DNA of 64,000 nucleotides, taken from assembly GCF_002335805.1 (NCBI RefSeq), contig NZ_NISU01000001.1, positions 1,744,079-1,808,078 of the forward strand, in the 5' to 3' direction. The notes under the pieces are model-generated. The model made no database searches and was not told the DNA's origin. It worked only from the letters and a program-made list of their open reading frames with translations. The DNA is from Bacillus sp. FJAT-45350 (GTDB lineage Bacteria > Bacillota > Bacilli > Bacillales > NISU01). Of the stretch, positions 34,972-43,121 are shown piece by piece. Numbering within the stretch: the first letter of the stretch is position 1; each line of letters opens with the position of its first letter. Position numbers and translations under genes: made by a program.

Positions 34972-35195
34972 GTTATTCACCCCTTTAATAAGTCTTTAGT
35001 GAAGATGACTTCACATGAGTACTATATGCAAAAACGGGTTGATTGTTTGGGCTGTTTAACAATTTCTCTAGAAAATCTTAGTTTCTTCCTATATAATAAG
35101 TTTCCAAAAATTGATAACTCTTCAAAAAAAACTGTAGCATTTACCTAGTTCGTGAATAGCTTATAGGTGAATACACATTTTGGAGGAATGATAAA

Positions 35196-35807
35196 ATGCA
35201 TCATCATCAACAACAAACACACATGCCAATGGCACACCAACATGGGATGCAACCCCAGTACGGATTACCACAGCAACACATGGTGGCTCCTCAGCACGGA
35301 TTACCACAACAACACATGATGGTACCTCAACACGGATTAGCTCAGCAACCTACAATGCCACATCAACACGGGTTAGCTCAGCAACATACAATGGCCCCTC
35401 AGCACGGGTTAGCTCAGCATGGGGTTGCTCAGCAACATGGAATGCCACATCAAATAATGGACCAAGAGAAACATAAGAAACAATTGTTTGATATGTGTAA
35501 TGATTATCATTTACATTACATGCAAGCACAAACAACAGACGGGCAAATGTATGAAGGAATTATTGAGGACGTAGATGATGATGGTGTCACATTACTAATG
35601 CCATATGGTGATGAAGATAATATGGAAAGAGACGATGACACGAACGAGCGACAATTTGGGTACGGGTACGGCCCTGGCTATGGATATGGACCTGGATATG
35701 GACCTGGCTTCGGATATGGTTATCCAAGAAGGTTTCGACGATTTAGACGTCGCCGATTCCCATTTTTCGGGCTAGGAGGATTATTCTTCCCACCGTTTTT
35801 CTTTTAA
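35196..35807 (+). CDS. His/Gln-rich repeat protein with basic tail (coat-like)
   Basis: 203 residues in three parts. Residues 1-88 are low-complexity repeats of QHGLAQQ/QHGLPQQH type, rich in His, Gln, Met and Pro. Residues 95-150 form a compact acidic domain (YHLHYMQAQTTDGQMYEGII, EDVDDDGVTLLMPYGDED) resembling the Sm-like beta segment seen in Bacillus coat-associated proteins. Residues 155-203 are GYGPGY repeats then an Arg/Phe-rich tail (RRFRRFRRRRFPFFG). A spore-surface role is inferred from composition and from flanking YjcZ genes. GGAGG before the ATG. Confidence 0.75.
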   Translation: MHHHQQQTHMPMAHQHGMQPQYGLPQQHMVAPQHGLPQQHMMVPQHGLAQQPTMPHQHGLAQQHTMAPQHGLAQHGVAQQHGMPHQIMDQEKHKKQLFDMCNDYHLHYMQAQTTDGQMYEGIIEDVDDDGVTLLMPYGDEDNMERDDDTNERQFGYGYGPGYGYGPGYGPGFGYGYPRRFRRFRRRRFPFFGLGGLFFPPFFF

Positions 35808-35875
35808 AATAGTCTAAGTACTTGTTAATAGAACTAGACAAAATGAGTCCCACTACTTCTTTATAAGGTTATGGA

Positions 35876-36066
35876 TTGAGGACACTGAAAAAACACCAAA
35901 TAGATGATTCAAGAAGCGGTAATGGCTTCGCACGCGCTTGCTACGAGAAACCACTCGTAGCAAGCTTTTAATAAGAGGGAACGGCTACGCGCATAACTTT
36001 AAGGTCATATAAAAGTGAAAACCACACTTTCAGTGACCAAGTCTAATGAATTTTTTAGTGTCCTCC
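35876..36066 (+). repeat. MITE-like dispersed repeat, copy 2
   Basis: 191 bp, inverted relative to copy 1 at 28843-29034. Ends are imperfect terminal inverted repeats: GAGGACACTGAAAAAA at the left and GAGGACACTAAAAAAT read inward from the right. The internal hairpin is GCTTGCTACGAG (35936-35947) with CTCGTAGCAAGC (35954-35965). Copies differ by substitutions and small indels. The 390-bp gap between the coat-like gene and the next YjcZ gene is mostly this element. Confidence 0.82.
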
Positions 36067-36197
36067 ATTTACTTTTTTATTTTAAAACTTACTAAAATTG
36101 GGTGCTATCACTATAACGTTTTCTGTGTAATTACATAGTGTAAAGTAAAGAAGATTTGATGTCTTCTTTTAAATATCTTTTTAGGAGGTTTTTCATC

Positions 36198-36293
36198 ATG
36201 ACACACGGATATACTGGCGGTTTCGCGTTAATCGTAGTGTTGTTCATTCTATTAATCATTGTAGGTTCTGCTTACGTAGGTGTAGGCTACTAA
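36198..36293 (+). CDS. YjcZ-family mini-protein 2 (31 aa)
   Basis: 31 residues: MTHGYTGGFALIVVLFILL then IIVGSAYVGVGY. Same design as the YjcZ proteins at 34873 and 37212 but diverged at both ends and on the opposite strand. TTAGGAGG lies 8 nt before the ATG. Probably membrane-associated and sporulation-linked by family. Confidence 0.87.
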   Translation: MTHGYTGGFALIVVLFILLIIVGSAYVGVGY

Positions 36294-36352
36294 TTACCTC
36301 ACGTAGGTCTAACCTACACGTATCCCTTTAATGATTAGCTTTTCCGAATAAG

Positions 36353-36382
36353 AAACCTGCTACGGGGCAACCTAGCAGGTTT
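36353..36382 (+). terminator. Terminator after YjcZ mini-protein 2
   Basis: AAACCTGCTA (36353-36362) pairs with TAGCAGGTTT (36373-36382), followed by a T run. Confidence 0.8.
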
Positions 36383-36492
36383 TTCGTTTGTGTCATCATG
36401 TACAAATCCTCTCATAACAATTAAATCTATTAGACCACCCAGCCATTCCCTCTTTTTGATATAGAACATCTTAAACACCCGATACATAGCTA

Positions 36493-36532
36493 GGGGTGCC
36501 CTAAAGGTATGTATCTACCTTTGGAGCACCCC
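36493..36532 (-). terminator. Strong hairpin after the GHGFG-repeat gene
   Basis: GGGGTGCCCTAAAGGTA (36493-36509) pairs with TACCTTTGGAGCACCCC (36516-36532) with one mismatch. It lies 18 bp past the minus-strand stop codon. T run weak. Confidence 0.65.
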
Positions 36533-36550
36533 ATATTAGGCGATTCTATT

Positions 36551-37057
36551 TTAATATCCTACACCTGGTCCGAACCCGTGGCCGGGACCGTAGCCAAAAC
36601 CTTGACCTTGACCTGGACCTGGACCTGGACCTGGACCAAATCCATGACCTGCTCCAAATCCATGACCTGCTCCAAATCCATGACCTGCTCCAAATCCATG
36701 ACCTGGACCAAATCCATGACCTGGGCCGAATCCATGACCTGCTCCAAATCCATGACCTGCTCCAAATCCATGACCTGGACCAAATCCATGACCTGCTCCG
36801 AACCCATGACCTGGACCAAATCCATGACCTGCTCCAAATCCATGACCTGCTCCGAATCCATGACCTGCTCCGAATCCATGACCTGGACCAAATCCATGAC
36901 CTGGGCCGAATCCATGACCCACACCACCTAATCCTGCACCTAACCCTACACCCGCAGCAGCCGCTGCTAGCGGTAGAAGTACTCTTTGATTACTTGTATC
37001 CGCTCTATATCCTGTAGGAACATTTGCATAAGAATAATTTCCGTACATATGATTCAT
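36551..37057 (-). CDS. Gly/His-rich GHGFG-repeat protein (coat-like)
   Basis: 168 residues from MNHMYGNYSYANVPTGYR, chosen because GGAGGAG lies 7 nt upstream; the longer open frame has no ribosome site. A unique N-terminus with an alanine-rich stretch (LPLAAAAAGVGLGAGLGG) leads into 16 consecutive GHGFG(A/P) hexapeptides, then GPGPGPGQGQGFGYGPGHGF. The order of A and P variants contains the block PPAAAP twice, consistent with segmental duplication. Composition resembles insect-like glycine-rich structural proteins and Bacillus spore-surface proteins; the function is not known. The opposite strand is also open here, an artefact of the repeat. Confidence 0.72.
   Translation of the reverse strand: MNHMYGNYSYANVPTGYRADTSNQRVLLPLAAAAAGVGLGAGLGGVGHGFGPGHGFGPGHGFGAGHGFGAGHGFGAGHGFGPGHGFGAGHGFGPGHGFGAGHGFGAGHGFGPGHGFGPGHGFGAGHGFGAGHGFGAGHGFGPGPGPGPGQGQGFGYGPGHGFGPGVGY
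36606..36924. repeat. 18-bp tandem repeat tract coding the GHGFG units
   Basis: Unit of the type CCAAATCCATGACCTGCT, repeated about sixteen times with synonymous and A/P-switching changes; likely length-variable between strains. Confidence 0.85.
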
Positions 37058-37160
37058 GCTATCTCCTCCTAACATTACATTCTCATTGTATGTAGGGTAT
37101 ATATACTTGAGCATGTACCCATTAAGTTTAAAAAATCTATAATAGGAAAATAAAAACAAA

Positions 37161-37198
37161 GAGGGTGTATCTAAGGAAAAACCTTTAGATACACCCTC
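37161..37198 (-). terminator. Terminator for YjcZ mini-protein 3
   Basis: GAGGGTGTATCTAA (37161-37174) pairs with TTAGATACACCCTC (37185-37198). On the minus strand a long T-rich run follows. Confidence 0.8.
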
Positions 37199-37211
37199 TA
37201 TCAGTTATTTC

Positions 37212-37310
37212 TTAGTAACCATATCCTACATATGAAGCACCAATGATGATTAATAGAATGAATAGAACTACCACTAACGCGAATCCACCTGTATGACCGT
37301 AACCTGACAT
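37212..37310 (-). CDS. YjcZ-family mini-protein 3 (32 aa)
   Basis: 32 residues, identical in protein sequence to the product of 34873-34971 although the DNA differs at many third codon positions, which indicates selection on the protein. One membrane helix between Gly/Tyr-rich ends. GGAGGAG precedes the ATG. Confidence 0.88.
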   Translation of the reverse strand: MSGYGHTGGFALVVVLFILLIIIGASYVGYGY

Positions 37311-37523
37311 TCTAACTCCTCCTCGTTTTTAATTATTGTGAATAACCATCACACAGTCACTATATGCATGAAGGCTATGAGTGTTTGGGTGTCTAACTAT
37401 TTTGTAAAAAAATTTATAAAAAGCATTTCAAATATGCTAAATTATACAAATAAGGGTAAAATCATTATTTTATATACGATAAACTAGAAAATAAGAATAC
37501 TAACATTAAGATTGGTGATAGCA

Positions 37524-38555
37524 ATGCATGACATATTTAAATTTAAATTTATGGGAGCCCGTGTTATTAAAACCGGTTTAGCTGTGTTAATAACTGCTTG
37601 GATTTGCTTGCTGTTAGAATTACCTGCCATCTTTGCTGTAATTACTGCCATCGTTTCTATTGAAAGAACAGCATCTGATTCGATACGGAAAGGTTTAATT
37701 CGTTTCCCAGCATCTGCGATTGGTGCTGCTGTTTCAATTAGTTTCGCTTACATGTTTGGTGAATCAGCTATGACATACGCATTTGCTGCAACGCTAACGA
37801 TCATTATCTGTAATAGCTTAAAATTACAAGAAGGAGCTTTAGTTGCCGTATTAACTGCAGTAGCAATGGTCCCTTCGATTGAAAGTCAATATTTATTAAC
37901 ATTCTTATCACGCTTAGGAACTACATCGATTGGGTTGTTCATCGCAACAATTGTCAATATCGCAATTTTACCACCAAAATTTACTGGGCTTATCAATACG
38001 AAGCTTGATTCACTTTTTATCGCAAGTAGTACTGTGTTAAAAGAATCGATCGAACAGATCCTAAATCAAGAAATTAAATACACGAAGTCCGCTTCAAAAA
38101 CATACTTAAAGCTAAGAGAAGGTGGCGATGACGTTCTTAAACTCTCTCGTGCCCAAAGACAAGAATGGAAATACCATAAAGTGAAGAAAAAAGACCTAAG
38201 AAAATTTTATGACTCTCAAAAAAGACTTAACCTTCTAGAGCGAATCATTCTACATCTCGGCAACTTACAATACATGAATCAAAAAGTTGAATTTACCCCT
38301 GAACAAAAGAATCTTATTGAAAACCTTTTAGAATCAATGGTGAAAATTCTTCAAGATGAAAAACATCAAATACCTGATAACCATTATTTATATATTGATG
38401 AGCTAGACATCCGATTCAAATATCAGAGTAATAAACAACCAAGTAACCAAGAACAGTTTTACCATCACTTCACACCTATTGTCATCATCTTCTACGAACT
38501 ACTTTCCCTTCATGATACACTTGAGGAACTAGAGCAACTGGTGAGGAGTGAGTAA
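37524..38555 (+). CDS. Aromatic acid exporter family (FUSC-like) membrane protein
   Basis: 343 residues from MHDIFKFKFMGARVIKTG; an in-frame TTG four codons earlier lacks a well-placed ribosome site, while GGTG sits 6 nt before the ATG. The N-terminal half (about 10-150) has four to six membrane helices with ITAIVSIERTASDSIRKGLI typical of the YqjA/ArAE family; the C-terminal half is a soluble helical domain rich in charged residues. Proposed role: efflux of aromatic or other organic acids. Monocistronic. An AT-rich inverted repeat follows. Confidence 0.8.
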   Translation: MHDIFKFKFMGARVIKTGLAVLITAWICLLLELPAIFAVITAIVSIERTASDSIRKGLIRFPASAIGAAVSISFAYMFGESAMTYAFAATLTIIICNSLKLQEGALVAVLTAVAMVPSIESQYLLTFLSRLGTTSIGLFIATIVNIAILPPKFTGLINTKLDSLFIASSTVLKESIEQILNQEIKYTKSASKTYLKLREGGDDVLKLSRAQRQEWKYHKVKKKDLRKFYDSQKRLNLLERIILHLGNLQYMNQKVEFTPEQKNLIENLLESMVKILQDEKHQIPDNHYLYIDELDIRFKYQSNKQPSNQEQFYHHFTPIVIIFYELLSLHDTLEELEQLVRSE

Positions 38556-38622
38556 TTATTAATTATGAGTTATGAGTTATAAATTTAAATTCCAATTAAT
38601 AAATCATAATTCATAATTCAGC
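38556..38622. repeat. AT-rich inverted repeat
   Basis: TAATTATGAGTTATGAGTTA-type sequence and its near complement (ATAATTCATAATTCA) around an AATTTAAATT core. A similar AT-rich repeat cluster lies at 63780-63920. Confidence 0.5.
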
Positions 38623-38695
38623 ATTCTATAGTATACTTGTTGTTAGAAATCATAATAACGAACATAAGTTTTTGTTTTTAGTGGGAGTGGAATTG

Positions 38696-39565
38696 ATGAA
38701 CAAGACGAGTAATTTACAACCATTTTTAAAATGGGCAGGAGGAAAAAGGCAGCTTTTGCCTGTATTAAGACAATATCTCCCCGAAGATTATAATCGATAT
38801 TTCGAACCGTTTATTGGTGCGGGAGCATTACTTTTTGATATAGCACCAAAGGAAGCTTATATAAATGACGTCAATCAAGAGCTTGTGAACGTTTATCAGA
38901 CGATTCGTGACGATGTTCACAAGCTTATTACTTATTTAGAAATACATGCTGAAAAGCACGGACAAGATGAGAATTATTATTATATAGTGAGAGAATGGGA
39001 CCGTAATGGAACAATTGAGAACATATCTCTAACTGAACGAGCTGCTAGAGTGCTCTACTTAAATAAAACATGCTTTAACGGCTTATACCGAGTAAACTCT
39101 AAAGGTCAATATAATGTACCAAAAGGTAGCTATAAAAATCCTAATATTGTAAATTCAGACGTCCTTTTAACTGTCCATGACTATTTAAATAAGAACAACG
39201 TAACAATAACAAACGAAGATTTTGCAAAGACTGTATTAGAAGAAGCGAAAAAGGGAGATTTAGTCTATTTTGATCCACCATATGATCCTGTTTCTACTAC
39301 TTCTTCTTTTACAAGTTATTCCCAAACGGGTTTTGGAAAAGAAGAACAAGTACGTTTGAAGGATGTTTTTGTTGAGCTTGCAGATAGAGGTTGCTATGTC
39401 ATGCTTTCAAATTCATATACGGACTTTATTCGTGACTTATATGGACAAGCTAACTTTGAAGCGATTCCAGTAAAAGCAACCAGAAGCATTAACTCGAAAG
39501 CTACATCCAGAGGGAAAATAGATGAGGCGGTGATACTTAGCTATGTCTCAAAAGACAAAAAATGA
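38696..39565 (+). CDS. DNA adenine-N6 methyltransferase (Dam/D12 class)
   Basis: 289 residues from MNKTSNLQPFLKWAGGKRQL; GGGAGTGG lies upstream and the eight-residue upstream extension is unsupported. Class alpha (D12) layout: SAM-binding LKWAGGKRQLL at the N-terminus and FEPFIGAGALLFDIA near 40, catalytic DPPYDP near 195. It methylates the N6 of adenine, in GATC or a related short target; the exact site cannot be read from sequence. Its end overlaps the restriction gene by 23 bp, so it is the modification half of a type II system. Confidence 0.92.
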   Translation: MNKTSNLQPFLKWAGGKRQLLPVLRQYLPEDYNRYFEPFIGAGALLFDIAPKEAYINDVNQELVNVYQTIRDDVHKLITYLEIHAEKHGQDENYYYIVREWDRNGTIENISLTERAARVLYLNKTCFNGLYRVNSKGQYNVPKGSYKNPNIVNSDVLLTVHDYLNKNNVTITNEDFAKTVLEEAKKGDLVYFDPPYDPVSTTSSFTSYSQTGFGKEEQVRLKDVFVELADRGCYVMLSNSYTDFIRDLYGQANFEAIPVKATRSINSKATSRGKIDEAVILSYVSKDKK

Positions 39566-40838
39566 TGTTGCGTGGGAGTTTCTTTTTGATAAATATAATA
39601 TTGTGCAGCGTATTGAGCGAGATGGATTTTATCGTATAGCAGCGAATGACATACGTGAAGTACGCGAACCTCGATTAATGTGTAAATTCGATCATAGGAC
39701 GAGCTTACCACAACCGTTTAAAGAAACGAAATTATCGATTCTTCCTCTCTCTCGGAGCGAATATGTAATCGGCAACTTCGAGATTTTCGAAAAGGTTAAA
39801 TACAATAAAGATCAAATTCCTACCCGTGTTAGCATTCCTGATTTTATTGATACAATTAAACGTGATGACTTGTACTCTGAAAGCGCAGCTCTCCATGCAG
39901 CTCATGTTTCAGGAATGTTTCAACATGTACTAGAACTAAATAGAAACGCTCCTCTTTTACAAACTGTGTCAGGGAGAATGGGTTCAAAGCATTTCAACTA
40001 TGAAGTTAACCTTGCTCATGAAGGTTCCTTTTCAATCAACGTAGAGGGTTCTCAAATTGAGATTGATGGAGGATATGAAACGAAAGACTCCTTTCTAATC
40101 GTTGAGGCCAAGAAGGAAACTGTGAAGGACTTTAATATTCGCCAATTATTCTATCCTTACCGTGTTTGGAAGAACAAAACGAATAAAAATATTATACCAA
40201 TATTCTTCACACACTCTAATGACATCTTTAGTTTCTTTGTCTATACATTTGACGACGACCAAGTGTTTAATTCTATTCGCTTACTGAAGCAGCAAGATTT
40301 TATTATTGATAACGAGAAAATAACAATAGAAGAAGTCCTACATCTCGCACACTCCACACCCCTTGTCGAAGAAAGAACGGATATCCCCTTTCCACAAGCG
40401 GATACATTTGAAAGAGTCGTAGATTTATTAGGGTTACTTTATGAACGAGAAATGAGTCCCAACGATATTGCTGAGAATTACGACTTTAATGGTAGACAAT
40501 CTTATTACCACGCAGATGCTGGAGTTTATTTAGGCCTCATTGAAAAAGTCAAAAAGAATAGAACCACTTATTTCAAACTAAGTAACAAAGGTCGAAACAT
40601 TATGTCTATGTCATACAAAGCAAAATATATGTCACTCATCTCTTCTATATTAGAACATGCTCCATTCAATGTTGCATTTCAAGAATGGGTTCCTAACCAG
40701 TTCCTAAATAAGGAAAGACGAATCGAGATTATGAAAGAAAATAAAGCAAATGTAAATCCAAATAATAGTACGATTATACGTAGGTCGCAGTCTGTTCAAA
40801 AATGGTCAGAGTGGATATATCGATTAACACAAATTTAA
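39543..40838 (+). CDS. Type II restriction endonuclease
   Basis: 431 residues. A PD-(D/E)xK nuclease core is visible as EIDGGYETKDSFLIVEAKKE near 170-190, with Asp, Glu and Lys correctly spaced. The region after about 285 (FERVVDLLGLLYEREMSPND) looks like a winged-helix domain, possibly for DNA recognition. The translation start overlaps the methyltransferase end, giving tight coupling. The call as endonuclease rests on the nuclease motif plus the paired methylase; cleavage specificity is unknown. Base composition does not stand out from the neighbours. Confidence 0.83.
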   Translation: MSQKTKNDVAWEFLFDKYNIVQRIERDGFYRIAANDIREVREPRLMCKFDHRTSLPQPFKETKLSILPLSRSEYVIGNFEIFEKVKYNKDQIPTRVSIPDFIDTIKRDDLYSESAALHAAHVSGMFQHVLELNRNAPLLQTVSGRMGSKHFNYEVNLAHEGSFSINVEGSQIEIDGGYETKDSFLIVEAKKETVKDFNIRQLFYPYRVWKNKTNKNIIPIFFTHSNDIFSFFVYTFDDDQVFNSIRLLKQQDFIIDNEKITIEEVLHLAHSTPLVEERTDIPFPQADTFERVVDLLGLLYEREMSPNDIAENYDFNGRQSYYHADAGVYLGLIEKVKKNRTTYFKLSNKGRNIMSMSYKAKYMSLISSILEHAPFNVAFQEWVPNQFLNKERRIEIMKENKANVNPNNSTIIRRSQSVQKWSEWIYRLTQI

Positions 40839-40957
40839 AAAATTTTCTCAATATAATTTGATATCTCTGTTTATCTTACCTAATCTTTCAACTTGACCAT
40901 ATTTATATTACTGATATAATAACTAAGGCGTTTACAATTTAATATTACCTTGTCTTT

Positions 40958-41202
40958 CGATGAGGTAGAGGTGCGAAAACTATAAGTATACAATGTGAGG
41001 CTGACAACCATTGACCATTGTAAAAAGGAGTTTTCGCCGAAGCAGGGAAAATGTCAATTTTTTCTGTTGGGGTTGCCTTAAATAAGGGTAACACTGTCAT
41101 TATGAAGATGAATTTATGTTCATAATGGAGAACTACTGGTCGTGGCAGATTTACTACATTACAGAGTAATGATAGATATGTCTATCACTTCTCTGTTTTT
41201 TT
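40958..41202 (+). ncRNA. Lysine riboswitch (L box) with terminator
   Basis: The conserved L-box elements occur in order: GAGGTAGAGGTGCGAA (from 40961), AAAAAGGAGTTTTCGCCGAA (around 41022-41042), GTTGGGGTTGCC paired with GGGTAAC, CACTGTCAT and the closing GGAGAACTACTGG. A terminator follows: ACAGAG (41161-41166) with CTCTGT (41191-41196), inner stem TGATAGA/TCTATCA, then seven T. This layout gives transcription termination when lysine is bound. It controls the transporter gene at 41255. The remainder of the 416-bp gap after the restriction gene is unremarkable. Confidence 0.93.
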
Positions 41203-41254
41203 GTGTTCTCTATTATTGTATGGATCATCTACACATTGTTAAGGAGGAAGAAAA

Positions 41255-42811
41255 TTGATAGGAACTATTTTTTCATTAATCCCCCCTCTTCTTGCCATTG
41301 TGATGGTTCTCTTAACAAGAAGAGTAATTTTATCATTGGGTGTCGGGGTTATATCTGCAGCCTTACTACTTGAGAGCTTTTCTCCGGTTGCTACAGTCTC
41401 AACAATCCTTGCTAGTATAAGAGATATTTTCATCTCTGATGGTGGGTTAAATACATGGAATGTCTACATTCTATTATTCTTATTTCTATTAGGAATTATT
41501 TCAGCATTTATTACGATTTCAGGCGGAAGTCGTGCATTCGGGGAATGGGCATTAAAGAGAGTCAAAACAAGAGTTGGAGCGCAAATTGTTACAGCATTCC
41601 TTGGCATTATCATTTTTATTGATGATTATTTTAATGCATTAGCTGTAGGACAAGTTAGCCGTCCGATTACTGATAGACACCGTGTATCTCGTGCAAAATT
41701 GGCCTATATTATTGATTCAACATCTGCCCCAATCTGTGTTGTTTCACCTATTTCAAGTTGGGGAGCATATATTATCGGGATTATCGGGACGATCTTTGCT
41801 ACACATCAGATTACTCAATATACTGCCTTTTCAGCATTTATTCAAATGATTCCATTAAACTTCTATGTTATTACTGCTATTTTATTAGTTTTTGTTACAG
41901 CAATTTTCAATATTAATATTGGTAGTATGAAAAGACATGAACAAATGGCAGTGAAAACTGGTCAAACGTATAATACTGATAAGGGTAAGATTCCTGGTGA
42001 ATTATCTGAAGACTTACCAGTAAGCAAAAAAGGAACAGTTCTTAATCTGATTGTTCCTATCATAGCACTAGTTATCGGTACAGTTGGAGCTATGATTTAT
42101 ACTGGAATTGAAGGTACTGATGGTACTGCAACCATTCTAGATATTTTCGAAAATACAGATGTAGCAACGGCTTTACTTTATGGTGGTATATTTAGTGTAG
42201 TGATTAGCTTTATTTTATTCTTAACTCAAAAAGATTTGTCGGCTGGGGTATCCGGTCTTGCTGTTAAAGCAGGGATTAAGAGTATGCTTCCTGCCGTGTA
42301 TATCCTTATTTTCGCATGGAGTATCGTTGATTTAATTGGTCAGTTAGAAACGGGTCAATATCTTGCAGGATTAGTAGAGAATTCTAACATTAACATTGGT
42401 TGGTTACCTGCTATCCTATTTGTTATCGCTGGAATTATGGCATTCTCTACGGGGACGTCATGGGGAACATTTGGCTTAATGCTACCAATCGCTGGACAAA
42501 TTATGGCTGTTATCGATGTTTCTCTATTATTACCAGCATTAGCTGCTGTCCTAGCAGGCTCTGTATTTGGAGACCATTGTTCACCAATTTCTGATACAAC
42601 GATTCTCTCTTCTACTGGCGCAGGCTGTCATCACGTTGATCACGTAATTACACAGCTCCCTTATGCTGTTATTGCAGGAGTGATTTCAGTAATTGGATAT
42701 ATTGTTCTTGGATTAACAGGAAGCATGATAATAAGTTTAGTGACATTATTAGTAACCTTTGTCATCGTCATGATTGCTCTCATTACGTTAACTAGAAAAC
42801 AATCATACTAA
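41255..42811 (+). CDS. NhaC-family transporter, probable lysine permease (LysW/YvsH type)
   Basis: 518 residues with 11-12 membrane segments. NhaC-superfamily landmarks: IIFIDDYFNALAVGQVSRPI near 120, SAPICVVSPISSWGAYIIG near 155, AFSTGTSWGTFGLMLPIAG near 395 and SVFGDHCSPISDTTILSSTG near 430. The TTG start has AAGGAGG seven bases upstream. NhaC proteins are often annotated Na+/H+ antiporters, but a lysine riboswitch directly upstream points to lysine uptake, as proposed for LysW-type members of the family. Monocistronic. Confidence 0.9.
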   Translation: MIGTIFSLIPPLLAIVMVLLTRRVILSLGVGVISAALLLESFSPVATVSTILASIRDIFISDGGLNTWNVYILLFLFLLGIISAFITISGGSRAFGEWALKRVKTRVGAQIVTAFLGIIIFIDDYFNALAVGQVSRPITDRHRVSRAKLAYIIDSTSAPICVVSPISSWGAYIIGIIGTIFATHQITQYTAFSAFIQMIPLNFYVITAILLVFVTAIFNINIGSMKRHEQMAVKTGQTYNTDKGKIPGELSEDLPVSKKGTVLNLIVPIIALVIGTVGAMIYTGIEGTDGTATILDIFENTDVATALLYGGIFSVVISFILFLTQKDLSAGVSGLAVKAGIKSMLPAVYILIFAWSIVDLIGQLETGQYLAGLVENSNINIGWLPAILFVIAGIMAFSTGTSWGTFGLMLPIAGQIMAVIDVSLLLPALAAVLAGSVFGDHCSPISDTTILSSTGAGCHHVDHVITQLPYAVIAGVISVIGYIVLGLTGSMIISLVTLLVTFVIVMIALITLTRKQSY

Positions 42812-42835
42812 ACAGAACAAAATCCACATAGAGGA

Positions 42836-43008
42836 ATTTGTTAAAAGCAATGTGCGAAGCCACTACATGTTTAAAAGTTCAGTGACAAGTGATTTTCTTA
42901 TCTCTGAACGAGTAGTGCGCGAAGCCATTGCCCTACTTATCCACATTGAAGTATTTTAAAATCGTTCGAGGCCGCTGAAAAAGTGTAATTTTCACTTTTT
43001 CAACGGCC
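42836..43008. repeat. Structured intergenic sequence ending in a terminator-like hairpin
   Basis: The 310-bp gap between the lysine transporter and the MFS gene holds two related segments, GCAATGTGCGAAGCCACTAC and GTAGTGCGCGAAGCCATTGC, arms complementary but centres in direct orientation, then a strong hairpin GGCCGCTGAAAAAGTG (from 42970) with CACTTTTTCAACGGCC (to 43008). The AATGGCTTCGC and GTGAAAA motifs recall the MITE-like repeat, suggesting a diverged relative; this is tentative. Confidence 0.5.
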
Positions 43009-43121
43009 TTTAATCGTTCGTAGAAACTTTTTTGTAATAAATGAATTCACAATTCAGACTTTTCAATCCGATGGTGTTATAATCATTTTATTTACTATAG
43101 ATTAAGAGGAGAATATTTTAT

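Noticed and set aside
36606-36924. CRISPR-like regular repeats
   Set aside because: Repeats are contiguous 18-bp coding units without spacers, inside a glycine-rich protein gene.
36509-36931. 140-codon plus-strand frame rich in MTCSKS/MTWTKS repeats
   Set aside because: It is the antisense of the GHGFG-repeat gene; the 18-bp period keeps several frames open. The minus-strand frame has a good ribosome site and a unique N-terminus.
40958-41202. Possible T-box or other leader for the NhaC gene
   Set aside because: Conserved blocks match the lysine riboswitch in order; no T-box specifier or TGG box is present.
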